The position numbers were made by a program, and so were the translations under genes. 64,000 bases of DNA, from the NCBI GenBank assembly GCA_964058805.1, contig CAXKVV010000040.1:248001-312000 (forward strand), written 5' to 3'. Below, one piece after another: positions 25,069 through 36,700 of this stretch (position 1 is the first letter of the stretch; every line of letters begins with the position of its first letter). The notes beneath the pieces were generated by a model. The model was not told the origin of the DNA. It made no database searches and saw only the letters and a list, made by a program, of their open reading frames with translations. Source of the stretch: Schoenoplectus triqueter (Eukaryota; Streptophyta; Magnoliopsida; Poales; Cyperaceae).

Positions 25069-25819
25069 CTAAATGTGCATTCCAATGGGTCTAAACGGTA
25101 GGATTAACCAGTGTCGAACAAATGTACGCTTAGGAGGGATCTTCGTGTCCTTCCTCTGCATCCCATCGCCCCCTACAGTGGCGGTGCGGAGCGCGCGAGA
25201 AAGGGTCGCACACATATCAAAGAGCCTCAGCACCTTGTCCAACTCCATTTTGCATGAAGTTGTCACCTGCCGCCGAGTTGACCAGCGTGCGATTACTATC
25301 CGTAAAACTTTGGTAAAAATCTCCCACAATCATCCAGTCCAAGATGTTGTGGTGGGGACATGAGTTCAACAGTTCTCTGTACCTTTCTCATACCTCACTC
25401 ATAGACTCATCGGTCGCTTGCCTAAATACCGATATTTGCGCTTTAATCTTAGTGGTCCTCTTATGAGGAAAGAATTTTCTCAAAAAAAGATCAGAGAGGT
25501 TGGTCTAGGTACCAACTGAGTCTCCTGGAAGTAAATTAAGTCATCTCTTGGCTCTGTCTTTCAAGGTAAATGGGAAAAGAGCTAACCTGATGTAGTCTTC
25601 GGAGGCTCCGTTCGGTCGAACTGCTCTGAGACATTGAAGAAAAGTCTGAATGTGATCGTGCGGGTCTTCATATTCTAACCCATGGTAGGAGTTATTTTGC
25701 AAGATACTGATGGTGCTCGCACCGTAACTCTGGGGTTCTCTGGTTAGACGGAGAAGTCTGGTTGGGCCCCTTGCGTCAGTGGCTCGTGGAGCTACGTAGT
25801 CCAGCAGCGTCCTCGGCAT
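25069..25819 (-). pseudogene. Decayed Ty3/Gypsy gag (Athila-like)
   Basis: From an ATG at 25819 the frame reads MPRTLLDYVAP, then ISILQNNSYHGLEYEDPHDH, then a block ending LALFPFTLKDRAKR. After a stop it goes on with LNLLPGDSVGT, then DLFLRKFFPHKRTTKIKAQI, FRQATDESMSEV, ERYRELLNSCPHHNILDWM and NRTLVNSAAGDNFMQ. This is the retrotransposon gag (capsid-like) domain of plant Gypsy elements. Stops at 25543-25541, 25507-25505 and 25390-25388 each fall where relatives have tryptophan (KRW, TW, VWERY). Near 25250 the frame shifts by one, and the rest (LDKVLRLFDMCATLSRA) continues in another frame. No protease or RT follows in the window. Confidence 0.85.
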
Positions 25820-26242
25820 GAACTGTTCCTCACCGCTCGGGTCTCTAGATGTGTAAATAAATAAAAAGGGGGGTTTGTTCTGGTTTTTAGGTTATAAATT
25901 TAAAACAGATTAAGTAGAAAAATAGTAACTAAATATTTTTGTGTTTTGGTTTTTATAAAATATTAGTTCTTAGGGACACATGTCAGATCCACTCGGAGCT
26001 GGACCATACGACCCATATGCAAGTGCATACAGTCCGTATGGACTCAGACAAGTCATGACTATTCCTAAAGACTGGTTTCTTCTCTGGTTGTGCGAACCCT
26101 AACTGGCCACTACCTGGTCAGCGAAACTCAATTATCGCTTCTCGGCCCGCTAGTTAGAGTATGGTCAGACATAATTTCTAAGTTCCTTAAGCCTCAACTG
26201 TCGCTTCTCGGCTTAACTCACTTAGATTGAGTGCATGGTTTT
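25820..26242. other. Presumed Gypsy 5' untranslated or LTR-derived DNA
   Basis: This lies directly upstream of the decayed gag on its strand and is less AT-rich than surrounding spacer. The phrase CTTCTCGGC recurs at 26138 and 26203. LTR limits could not be placed. Confidence 0.3.
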
Positions 26243-26525
26243 CTATAGGAATGCTCGGATCTACCTACATTACTTAGAAATAACCCTTTGGCAAACTGTC
26301 GAACCTTGTACGGTGCATAACAAGTAATTTGGCAATAGTACTTTGGCTCAAGACCTAATCCTAATAGTTTGACAAACAGATCAGACAAGTAATTTGGCAA
26401 TAGTACACAACATAACAATCACAATCATTGATTCAAAGCAATCTTTAATAAATATTCATATTCCGAGTTTCACATTCCAGATTCCTAAAAACTAAAGTAC
26501 TTAGTCCCTCATTGCGGTATATAAA
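26243..26525 (+). repeat. Direct repeat, copy 1
   Basis: Starts GGATCTACCTACATTACTTA and runs to CTCATTGCGGTATATAAA. A second copy lies at 27246-27498. The copies share blocks such as CTGTCGAACCTTGTACGGTG, AATTTGGCAATAGTAC and CAATCTTTAATAAATATTC. Copy 1 has an extra internal AAGTAATTTGGCAATAGTAC. Confidence 0.75.
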
Positions 26526-27245
26526 AATACAATAAAGATACATAGAGCTAAGATAAAAGATATCCCACAGAATATATCTAAAAAATAGAGAATAAAATAA
26601 AAAGAGATAATCAAACTCTGGATGTTGCCCTGTGCCAGTCTTCTGCTTTGTTCTTCAGCCTCTTATCGGGACTTCGAGTTGCCGATGTCTCGGACCAACT
26701 TTGAGATTGGCCGGTAGCTAGGGTTTGTGGAAATGGAGTGGAAGAGATGAAAGAGGTGGAGATGGTGGCCAAAATGAAGCTCAAGAAACCCTAGGCTGCT
26801 GGTGGAATATATAGGAGGGGATCGATCAAGTTGGAAGGGAATCGCGGCATTAAATCGCTGCCATCTTTGGAAATCTTTTCCGGATGAAGACCATACAACC
26901 CGTATGCAGGGGCATACAGGTATTATGCGCTCTGTGGCTGCGACATGCGACTTGGGATGGGCCTATGGTCCGTCAGTTGGCATGAAAGCTTGGTCCAGGA
27001 CTCGATTCCTTTAGCATTTTGGCTTGATTTCCTTGAAATAAGTGACAGGCCAGAGCAGAATCAAATGTAGAAAATAAACATGCATATGCGATAAAATAAA
27101 ACATGAGATCGGGAGTTTTAATCTATATTTAGGCACAATCAGGGGTTAAAATAAGTATATGAATGTGTGACATCACACGCTCAGATCTCTCGATCTGAGC
27201 GGAGGTTCAACCTTTCGGGTACAACCTGATATATTCTTTCGGGTC
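26526..27245. other. Spacer between the two direct repeats
   Basis: Moderate G+C DNA with no recognisable coding frame. CATACAACCCGTATGCAGGG (about 26892) echoes CATACGACCCATATGCAAGT at about 26007, another short repeated phrase of the same retroelement-derived block. Confidence 0.35.
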
Positions 27246-27498
27246 TCGGATCTACCTACTACACTTAGGAAGAACTTTTTGACAAATTGTCGAACCTTGT
27301 ATGGTGCAAGAGCCTGACCTCGGCTTAAGACCTAGTCCTAATGGTTGGACAAACATATCAGATAAGTAATTTGGCAATAATACACAGCATAACAATCACA
27401 ACCATTGATTTAAAATAATCTTTAATAAATATTCATAATCCAAGTTTCACATCTTAGTTCCCTAAAAACTAAAGTACTTATCCGCTCATTGCGGCATA
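27246..27498 (+). repeat. Direct repeat, copy 2
   Basis: Second copy of the 26243-26525 repeat, 1.0 kb downstream, about 80-85% similar by eye, with GGCTTAAGACCTAGTCC matching GGCTCAAGACCTAATCC of copy 1. The pair could be internal duplication in the Gypsy leader or remnants of two insertions. Confidence 0.7.
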
Positions 27499-27579
27499 TA
27501 AAGATGTACGATCATATCTCATGTACAAGTATAATTCAAAATCTCATATTCTTCATAATTTTACAAGGAAAAGCTCTAT

Positions 27580-28449
27580 ACCACAGAGAAACGTTATAAC
27601 GATTCACCAATCATTATAACGATTCAATACACATACTAAAAAATATTCTAAATTTTCTTTGAATGTATAACGATTCAATGAATCATTATAATATTTCTGA
27701 AGGGCAGTAGACTTGTTAAAATGTTGGTCAAACAGTCAAAACGTTGATAACATTTTATAAAGCATTCAACGTTTTCCTCTATCGTTATAACAGTTCATCA
27801 TATTCATTTCTAAATCATTATAACATTATTTAAAATTCTGACAAGGAGTATTCTTAGAAACTCAAGATTCACTATACATAAACATTATAACAATTTAGGA
27901 ATCGTTATAACGGTTCCCTGCGCAAGAATACCACTACTCTATGTTAAAGTGTTTATTTAAAGTGATGCTCTGAGATTATGTCTATTATTCAAAACCTTCT
28001 AAATCTCAAGCAATCTAAAGCACTCACCAAACTGCAAATAAAAAGTCCATACATTCTTCCTTATAAATAATAAGAAACAAAGATCTTGAATTAGCCAAAC
28101 TTAGTGAAATTTTTGTACAATTTCTGAATAGTGCATTGCAGATCTTTGAGCTTTGGCTCAATTTTCTCTTCAGCATTGTAGTTGTGTTTTTTAGCCTTGA
28201 GTGCTCTTGATTTCTTCTTTTTGTAGTTTTTAGTCCTCTTACACTTGTATTGTGAAGAAGCTAAAATTTCTTAATTGTAAAATATTTTTTTAGTAATAAA
28301 GCGGTATCCCATTAGTGGGGTGAGACCCAGAGACATAAGTTTCTATAACCGAACTCCGTTAACATCTTGAGTCTTCTTTAAAATTTCAGTACTTACATCA
28401 TTTACATCTCATAATTAAAATATTTAAAAAGTTACATTTCTTGTGTAAC
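27580..28449 (+). mobile_element. Probable Copia-type (SIRE-like) LTR fragment
   Basis: The right part reads CCCATTAGTGGGGTGAGACC, then GACATAAGTTTCTATAACCG and CGTTAACATCTTGAGTCTTC, a phrase typical of the R-U5 region of plant SIRE/Tork Copia LTRs, and ends near TTGTGTAACA. The left part contains about ten CGTTATAACG-like palindromes. No protein-coding part adjoins it, so it is a solo or truncated LTR. The left end is not defined. Confidence 0.5.
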
Positions 28450-29049
28450 ATTGTTTTACATCAATTACTATTTTTGACAATTGATATTTGACTGAAAACT
28501 TAAGGTATATTTTCATATATTTGTATATAGCATTTAACTTACTTTTGTGCATTATTTTTTTATCTTTCTTAAGTTGATTTTTGTACAATTTTTGTAGTAA
28601 GATTAGTACTTACCAAACCGCTATTTATCTACCTTGTCCAAATTAGTGTAAAATTATTATTTCGGTAAACACCATCTATCTTTATCTTAATATATCAGAT
28701 ACGTTTATAGCTCTAGCTTAATTTTATATTTCGAACACAGAAAATATTTTAAAGTTATTCGTACTTTGGTCAAAATACAAGCATTTATATGTTAGACTAA
28801 CTTAGGGCTGCTATGAGTTGAGTTTGAGCTAGACAAGACCAACTCGAACTCAGCTCATGATGTAATGAGTTGAGCTATGCGCATCACTACCAAGCTAAAA
28901 ATCCAAACTCAAACTCAACTCGATATGGCCTGAGCTAACTCGAACTAGCTCGTGAAAGTCTTAAATGTGTAATTGTTATTTTTTTAGGACTGTCACTCTC
29001 ATTTTGACTTTTTCTTTCTCAGTCTGACTTTCATTTAAGACCTACTGCA

Positions 29050-29274
29050 TGCATTGCTCAAATCAAAGAAGGATATATCATAGGTGACATAATCAAGTAC
29101 ATCTCGCTGAAGTTCTTCTCAACACATGATTTATAGAAGAATGATTTGATAAATGTTTGTCAAATCAGATCAAGCGATAATTTGGCAGACTTATTCACAA
29201 AATCATTGCCAAGAAATATTTTTGAGCAATTTTCACATAAGATTGACATTCGTCACTTAAAAGATGTACATTAA
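29050..29274 (+). pseudogene. 3' end of a Ty1/Copia polyprotein (RNase H C-terminus)
   Basis: The frame reads CIAQIKEGYIIGDIIKYISL, KFFSTHDL, one stop, then KNDLINVCQIRSSDNLADLF, TKSLPRNIFEQF and HLKDVH with a natural TAA at 29272-29274. QIRSSDNLADLFTKSLP is the hallmark C-terminal part of Copia RNase H. The rest of the polyprotein (reverse transcriptase, integrase, gag) is missing. The internal TAG replaces a glutamine-like position. Confidence 0.85.
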
Positions 29275-29475
29275 AATGAGGGGGAGTATTATACACGTTG
29301 CACTCTTTTTTCCTTCACTAAGTTTTGTCACATTGGGTTTTCTAAGTAAAGTTTTTAATGAGGCAACATAACTGATTCAGAAGTATCAGTTAAATCAAGT
29401 TGGTCCTGAAGTACTAAAATTTAATATTTATCCAGTAGTACAATATTAATAGTGTATAATATAAGACGAAACATC

Positions 29476-29739
29476 TAAGTGGGAGTGTTATAAAATTAAT
29501 GATAGATGTTTCATCTCCTCCACCTCCTCTCATAATAATAGAAGTTTTTCATTCTCTTCATCTTCTCCTTAATTCTAGATTTAATTTTGTATTAATTTTC
29601 TCTTTTATTACATGATGTTTCTCTAGCCTATAAATAAAGGCTTGTATGTTGTTGATGGAGATAGATCTCTAGATGAGATAATATAGAAATAAGATTTTAA
29701 CCTCTCACAACTTTTGTCTTCTATCTTTATTTTATAACA
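29476..29739 (+). mobile_element. Copia polypurine tract and 254-bp LTR
   Basis: AAGTGGGAG (29478-29485) is a classic Copia polypurine tract directly before the LTR, 29486-29739. The LTR begins TGTTATAAAAT and ends ATTTTATAACA, a perfect 11-bp inverted terminus. CCTATAAATAAAGG near 29629 is its TATA box. It belongs to the polyprotein remnant upstream. The 5' LTR is absent. Confidence 0.8.
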
Positions 29740-29964
29740 AAATGAACATTAATAGAATATTCATCAGTACTCAGTACTCTAAACAAAACGAAAATTAAAA
29801 TGAAATTGCCATGAAATTAACAAATTTAACAGAAGTAATCAGGTTCGAGCAGCCTATGACCAGCCCAGAACAAAGTCGAGGATGTATACCAAGAGGAGGG
29901 AAAGTGTGTAGACTTATTGTTGGTGTTTGTTTTTTAGAGTTTGAAGTGGTGTGAGTTGACTACT

Positions 29965-30290
29965 GTATAGTGCATATGCGACATGCGGGTGCATATACGG
30001 TTCAGTATGCATATTATATATGCGGATATGTATTCTAAATTTTTTTACAATTTTGAATTGATCATTTATTTTTGAAGAATTTTAATATAAAATAAGAAAA
30101 TATAATAAGATATTAATATAATTTTGAATATTTTGCATGAAAAATATAATATAATTAATTTTATAGGCTTAATACGATAAATATTAAAAAAATAATATAC
30201 ATTATTGAATATGCGTCTGTATACTCTTATACATGCGATATTGTACCGCATAAACATAAGCGGACCACATATGCGGTCATGCGGTCGCAT
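29965..30290. repeat. GCATATGCG-rich inverted block inside the hAT element
   Basis: Phrases GCATATGCGACATGCGG at the left and GCGGTCATGCGGTCGCAT at the right are roughly complementary across an AT-rich centre, suggesting a small nested MITE. No target duplication was recognised. Confidence 0.4.
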
Positions 30291-30739
30291 TTTAAAATAA
30301 TGAACTAGACTATTGGAAGACTAGAGCCAAGTAGAAGGGGGTAGATGATGACTAGAGCGACTGGAGCCATATGTGTGTGGAGAAGGAGAGAACCATAGAA
30401 GAAGACGACGACGGAGGAAAAGAGAAGCAAGTCAGCCACTCGCCAATCCAGATCAAGGTGACCGTGTGTCAGTCAGTGTGTGTCCAGGTGAGGAGTGAGG
30501 AGAGGAGGAAGATATTATTTAGAGTTAGGTTTTGGGTTTAGGGGTCGGGGGCTATAGCCGCTACACGAGGACGGGGGAAATGAATTTAGAACTATTGACT
30601 TATTGAGCGAGTTTTGTATGAGTCAGATTAAACTTGAACTCAGCTCAATAAACTATCGAGTCAGATTAGTTCGAGCTAAAATGACTCGATCCTGAGTTAA
30701 GTTCGAGCTCGAACTTTTCTGTACAACCCTAGACTAACT

Positions 30740-33700
30740 TCACTATACTCTATAAGTAATTAATATCCAACAATAACTTATATATAAGTAGATCATAGGT
30801 AAATTATCATGACTAGTAAAGAACACATGTCATTTAGGGAGTCTATATTAATTCTTAACATGATAAATATTATATAATTAACTAGTATATTTGTACCTGA
30901 TGTCTTATTTAATTTTCATAAGTTTTGTTAATTAATTAATTTTATTTTTATACAAAAAAACATAAATATCATTTATGTTGAAAATAATTTTATATCCAAC
31001 ACATTTACAGTTTTGATATTTATCTTTTTCACAAGTACACAATTAGAATTTCAAAAATAAAGAAATCCATTTTGGACATTACACTCGCTATTTTGTGAGA
31101 GGTATATATAATATCTCACTTATATTAGACATTAAATAAATAGATTTCACCAATATGTACATTCTTTATAATATAATATAGATAAGTAGAGTTATATTGA
31201 AGATCATTAGACCAATGTATTTTTATCCCTAAAAAATATAAAATTTCATCTCTAAGTATATTTTAATATAGAGATTATATTGAACGGTTGGATCAGTGTT
31301 TTAAATTTAAAAATGAAAGATGTTACGTGAAGTACAAAAACATTTTATATTTTGTGACTCACCATAATGTAACTCTAGATAAGTATATAATTATATAAAA
31401 AAAAAATTCTCCTCGATTTTTTTAACTTCTTGTATATTACAATGCCGGTTCCCATGGATTAGCATGATCCGGACGTTTTAATATGATTTTAGATTCTTCA
31501 TTTCTAATTTTTTTTCAGCAAATATTCGTTCACAACTTAATGTGATAAAAAGAACAAAGTAGAGGGATGATCAGCCTCAATTTTTTTTTTCTATAGGATA
31601 TATATTAGCGTTTTAAAAAGCACAAACCCTAGAATTTTTAATGTTGTAAATTTTACAAAATTAATTTGCAATATTTCGATCGGCTTTTTGTCTGAAGGAG
31701 CTGAATGCTACAAAAATAACATTATATAGCAATCTTATTTTTAACTGATTGGTATGTTTACACAAATTTTCAATTTTTATCTTCAAAACTTTCTGTAATT
31801 CAAGGATGTATAAAGGAATTGATACAAAAAAAATAATGAAGAGAAAAAGTAAAAGAAGTAGAAGAACTGTGAAACCGATTTGTGTTAGAGCCTGCTTTCT
31901 CGGAAAAAAATGATCACACCAGAAAAGTTTCATGTGTCGTTCACATTTAAATCCCATTCAAATCCAATGTCATAGATTGGATTTTTATTTTTCATCTATA
32001 CAGATTCGAAAGGTATATATTTAAATAAAAAAAATGATATGTCACACGGCATTAGAAGAAGCAACTTATTTTGTCAAATAGCTCGTAATATTTTGAGAAT
32101 AACTTAATGTATGTTGGCTCGAGATAGAATATTAATTTATTTATAACATTAGTGAAAGCATGCAACTGCTGTAAATACATTACAACAGTATATGTTTTTC
32201 AAAAAAATATATATATCATATAGAATTAGAACAAATAAAATACTTAACGAAATAGATTATAACATTTAAATTAAGAAAAATTGTAAAATATTACGATTGT
32301 ATGAATGAAGCATGAATGATGAATTTAGTAGAATCAATAGAAACACATAAGTTATATTTTTGCATTCTCATAGAACAAATTTTTAGGATAATTAGTACAT
32401 CTAGAATTTGCACAAATAAAATATCTCAACAGTTGGTCGATGAGAATTGAAATGTTCAATCTCTACTTAACCTCCCCTCCGTATTTGAAAACTACACATT
32501 AGGTTGTAATTGTATTCACACAACAAATATTTACACGAAATGATAAAGCAATATGACAAATAAGATATGCATTAATTTATAACATCAATAAAGTCTTTAC
32601 TTCACACGATAAGACGCCATCAAACTTTGTTGGACGTATGGAGTTGGATACTTTCTCTTCTTACCTTATTATTTAATATTGTTGAATTTTACAAAAAAAT
32701 AATGCAAGTTTCTTAAAACTGGGGAATTGAATTGAAATTCTGGAGCGATTTCTGAAAAATAGATAAACTATGTGGTGACCACAAGAGAAATCAGAGTAGA
32801 AATGCAAAATTGATTTTAATATCTCTACAAGACGGATCTTTTTTTATTATTTTCTTGTATTCTTCTTTTATTCTGATTTTATTTTGATCCAGAACACCTA
32901 AGTGCCCCTTGTACAGTTCACTTTATTTAATGAAACTTAAAACGTGACCTTCACTTTTCCGATCAAAAAAATTGTTCTTTCGTTGTGCACTGAAATATTT
33001 TTCTACTTCAACCTGCGGAATAAATGATTTTATTCCACATCAAGTTGTGCGATGGAAGAAATTTTTGAGAAGAACGAAGCAGGTCAGTCAATCCAGTCCA
33101 TTATTTATTTATTTATTTATTTTTGAGAAAAAGAAAAGATTGGTAACAAATTTGCTACCTGGCATCCATCTAGACATACACATGCGCAATTGATATTATG
33201 AATAATGCCCTCAATGTAGTAGCAAGCTTCTCTCTCCCCTTCGTGTACCATCAAAACATACATTTTCTATGTGGCTCCTCCGTACAAACGAACCAGTGTT
33301 TCTAGTATATTAGTCAAATTTGGCGAATTCCAACCGTCAGAAGTTCACAAAAGGAAAAATAGAAAGGCAACAACGTTTTGCATATTCATAAAATCAGGAG
33401 CAGTGTCATAATCTTCGAGGCCTCGATGCAAAATACATAGATTTTTGCACAAACCAATAAATATTGGTAATTTGAATATATCTACCCCACAAAATCCCCA
33501 AAAAGTTGCATGCTCATAACTCCCATACATATAAGTTGATATCTATAACACAAAAGTCATAACCCCAATGCACAACTAACTGATAATTAGACCTAACTTA
33601 AGCTAGTTACTACCAAGTAAGAACCGAGCCCATCACTTCCATAGTTTCCTGATAAGAAAAGAGCACAACGCAGTAACTTTTACCAGTAAGTCATTTGCAT

Positions 33701-33760
33701 GCACAGTATTGGCAAAAGATGGAATAAGATGTACAAAGATAGTATACTACTCACTTCAGT
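30740..33760. other. AT-rich spacer and 3' flank of the WRC gene
   Basis: No gene was recognised. At 31240-31350 there is TAGAGATTATATTGAACGG followed by a MITE-like arm, resembling half of the inverted-repeat elements elsewhere in the window. A (TTTA)n stretch occurs at 33102-33123. Confidence 0.4.
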
Positions 33761-36700
33761 CTATTTTCTGCGGTGTTGAGAACAGTACTTCTCGTTTGGC
33801 AAAGCTATTTTAGAGCAACGCCAACCAGAACCACTGTTTCGATGACATTGCAGCTCTTCTGGCACCATTTCTGTCAAACCAGTGTTGATTAAAACTATAG
33901 GATTATACAAATAGAGTATTGATATAGGATTGTACTGGACTAACCTTTTTGTTGCTTTCCTTTGGACTCTGGAGAGCTAACACCAACCCCACCAATCAAG
34001 ACTTCCTTTGCATGCGTACTACTACCACTACCAGCGATGTTACTTCCAGAAATATCAAATTCCGCTGCAAGTTTTTTGGTTGGACTTTTCTGAACAGCCT
34101 TCTTAGGTTGCTTCCTCCCACGTTCATTGATAGCGTCATCAACCAAATGTGAAATGGATGGTATCTCTTCCGTTGACTGCTGCTTTTTGTCAGATACAAC
34201 TACAGAGTCAGTCATTGACTTTCTATTATTTCGTGACTTCCCAGATTTGTGTTTGCCAACTTCTTCAGATTTGTGTTTCTCTTTAGTTTTGAGAATGGTT
34301 TGGGATGCTTGTTTGGTTTTGACTAGATTAACCTCTATGCCAGGATTGGGTAGGGAGTGGGCCGCATTGTCATTCATTTGACTGCCTGGAGTGAGCCGGC
34401 CTTTATCCTTGAGATCCCTTGGACGTGAAGATCTCATTTTGATTAATAAGAGATCTTCTGGATCATCGCCGCTTGCTGGAAGTGAAGATGTTTCACCGGA
34501 AACTTAATCAAGTTTTATGGTTAGTTCAATGAATATACTAGCTACATGATGCAATTTAAGTTGGAACAGAAAAGACAAAATTCTCCTTCACTTACAAGTA
34601 TAAAGTACTTGATTACATTCTGAATTTCTGTTCAGAGTCTCCATAGATACAAAGTGCAGATTTGTATCTACTAGCCTCTAAATTGTACCGTACCGTATCA
34701 TAAGATTTGTATTTTGAATTGTAAGATACTAACATCTATGGTTCAGACATTTTGCAGAGCGGTAAACTTTACCACATATAAATAAGCTCAATGGGCTCTT
34801 TAGCTAACCCACATTTTCTAACGAACTGTCATCTCCAACCTCTTTTATTGCTTCTTTCTCTAAATCGATACAACTTTCTTTCTCATAACAGTTTTCTATT
34901 TACTTGAGGTGCCACATCTGGCACGACCACCAGCAAGGGAAGCCTCGATGTGATGTCATTTCATATCATGATCAGGAAAAAAAAAAGATAACCCAAACCA
35001 AGAATTTGCTCTAGCTCATTGACAACCATATCGGCAACTTTTTTTACCAGTACCTATCTAGCAGAAAAGTTTGGCATCGATTCAGCAACAAAACACTAAA
35101 CAACTAAGGAACCAGGTAATTTTAAAATTTCTTTGCTATAATTAATTCCCTACTTCAAATAAGCTAAGCAAATTACCTGCATTCCCTGTCAGATGCATGT
35201 CAGTGTTCTCGTTCTCAAAAGCAGCATTTGTCTCATGCATCTCATCTCTTGCATTTATCTCATGCTTTCCTTCGGGCTCTGGAGAGCTAACACCAACCCC
35301 ACCAATCAAGTTTTCCTTTACATGGGTACTACTGCCACTAACAGCAATGTTACTTTCAGAAATACCAAATTTCGCTGCAAGTTTTTTGATTGGACTTTTC
35401 CGAACAGCCTTCTTAAGTCGCTTCCTCCCATGTTCATTGATAGGGTCATCAACCAAATGTGAAACATATGGTACCTTTTCCCTTGCCCGCTTCTTAAGTG
35501 GCTTCCTCTTAAGTTCATTGATAGGTTCATCAACCAAATGAGAATCAAATGGTACCTTTTCCCTTGCCCGCTTCTTAAGTGGCTTCCTCCCATGTTCATT
35601 TATAGGGTCATCAACCAAATGTGAAACAGATGGTACCTTTTCCATTGCCTGCTTTTTGTCAGATACAGTTACGGAGTCGGTTGCTGACTTTCTATTATTT
35701 CGTGACTTCTCAGATTTGTGTTTGCCAACTTCTTCAGATTTGCATCTCTCTTTAGTTTTGAGAATGGTTTGCGATGCTTGTTTGATTTTGCCCAGAATAA
35801 CCTCTAAGTCAGGATTGGGTAGGGAGTCGGCTGCATTGTCATTCATTTGACTGCCTGGAGTGACCCTGCCTTTATCCTTGAGATCACTTGGACATGAAGA
35901 TCTCATTTTGTTTAATAAGAGATTTTCTGGATCATTGCCGCTTGCTGGAAGTGAAGATGTTTCACCTGAAACTTAATCAAGTTTTATGGTTAGTTCAATG
36001 ATTAAACTAGGTACATGATGCATTTTTTTTCCTTTAAGTTGGAACAGAAAGGGCAAAAAACTCTCCTTCATTTATTCATATAAAGAACTTGATTACATTC
36101 TAAATTTCTGTTCAAATATTTTGCAAAGACCTGTGGCAAACTTTACCACATAGAAATAAGCTCAATGGCTCTTTATCTAACCCACATTTTTCTGCTGAAC
36201 TGTCATCTCCAACCTCTTTTCTTGCTTCTTTCTCTAAAGCCATACTACTTTCTTTCTCATAACAATTTCTATTTCTTTGAGGTGCCACATCTGGCACGAC
36301 CACCAGCAAGGGAAGCCTTGATATGATGTCATTTCATATCATGATCACGGGAAAAAAAAAAGAAAGATAAACCAAACCAAGATTTTGCTCTAGCTCATTG
36401 ACAACAATATCGGCAGCTTTTTTACCAGTACCAATCTAGCAGAACAGTTTGGCATCAATTCAGTAACAAATCATCAAACTGCTAAAGAACCTGATAATTA
36501 TAAAATTTCTTGGCTATAATTGATTCCATACTTCAAATCAGCTAAGCAATTACCTGGATTTCCTGTCTGATGCATGTCAGTGTTCTCGTTCTCAAAAGCA
36601 GCATTTGTCTCATGTATCTCTTCTCCTGCACTTGTAGATTTCCTCCTGCTGGAAGGTGGGACCTCATCAGGAGTGGGGTCGCCGGATTCCTTTCGCTTTG

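Larger units (their letters stand above)
28803..30731. mobile_element. hAT-type non-autonomous element with perfect 8-bp target duplication
   Basis: The element begins TAGGGCTGCTATGAGTTGAG and ends TGTACAACCCTA, giving TAGGGYTG inverted ends. Directly outside, GACTAACT occurs on both sides (28795-28802 and 30732-30739), the 8-bp duplication expected of hAT elements. Subterminal regions on both sides are rich in AACTCGAACTCAGCTC-like phrases, in opposite orientation at the two ends. No transposase frame is visible. The interior holds a Copia 3' end (29050-29739) and a GCATATGCG-rich block (29965-30290). Confidence 0.85.
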
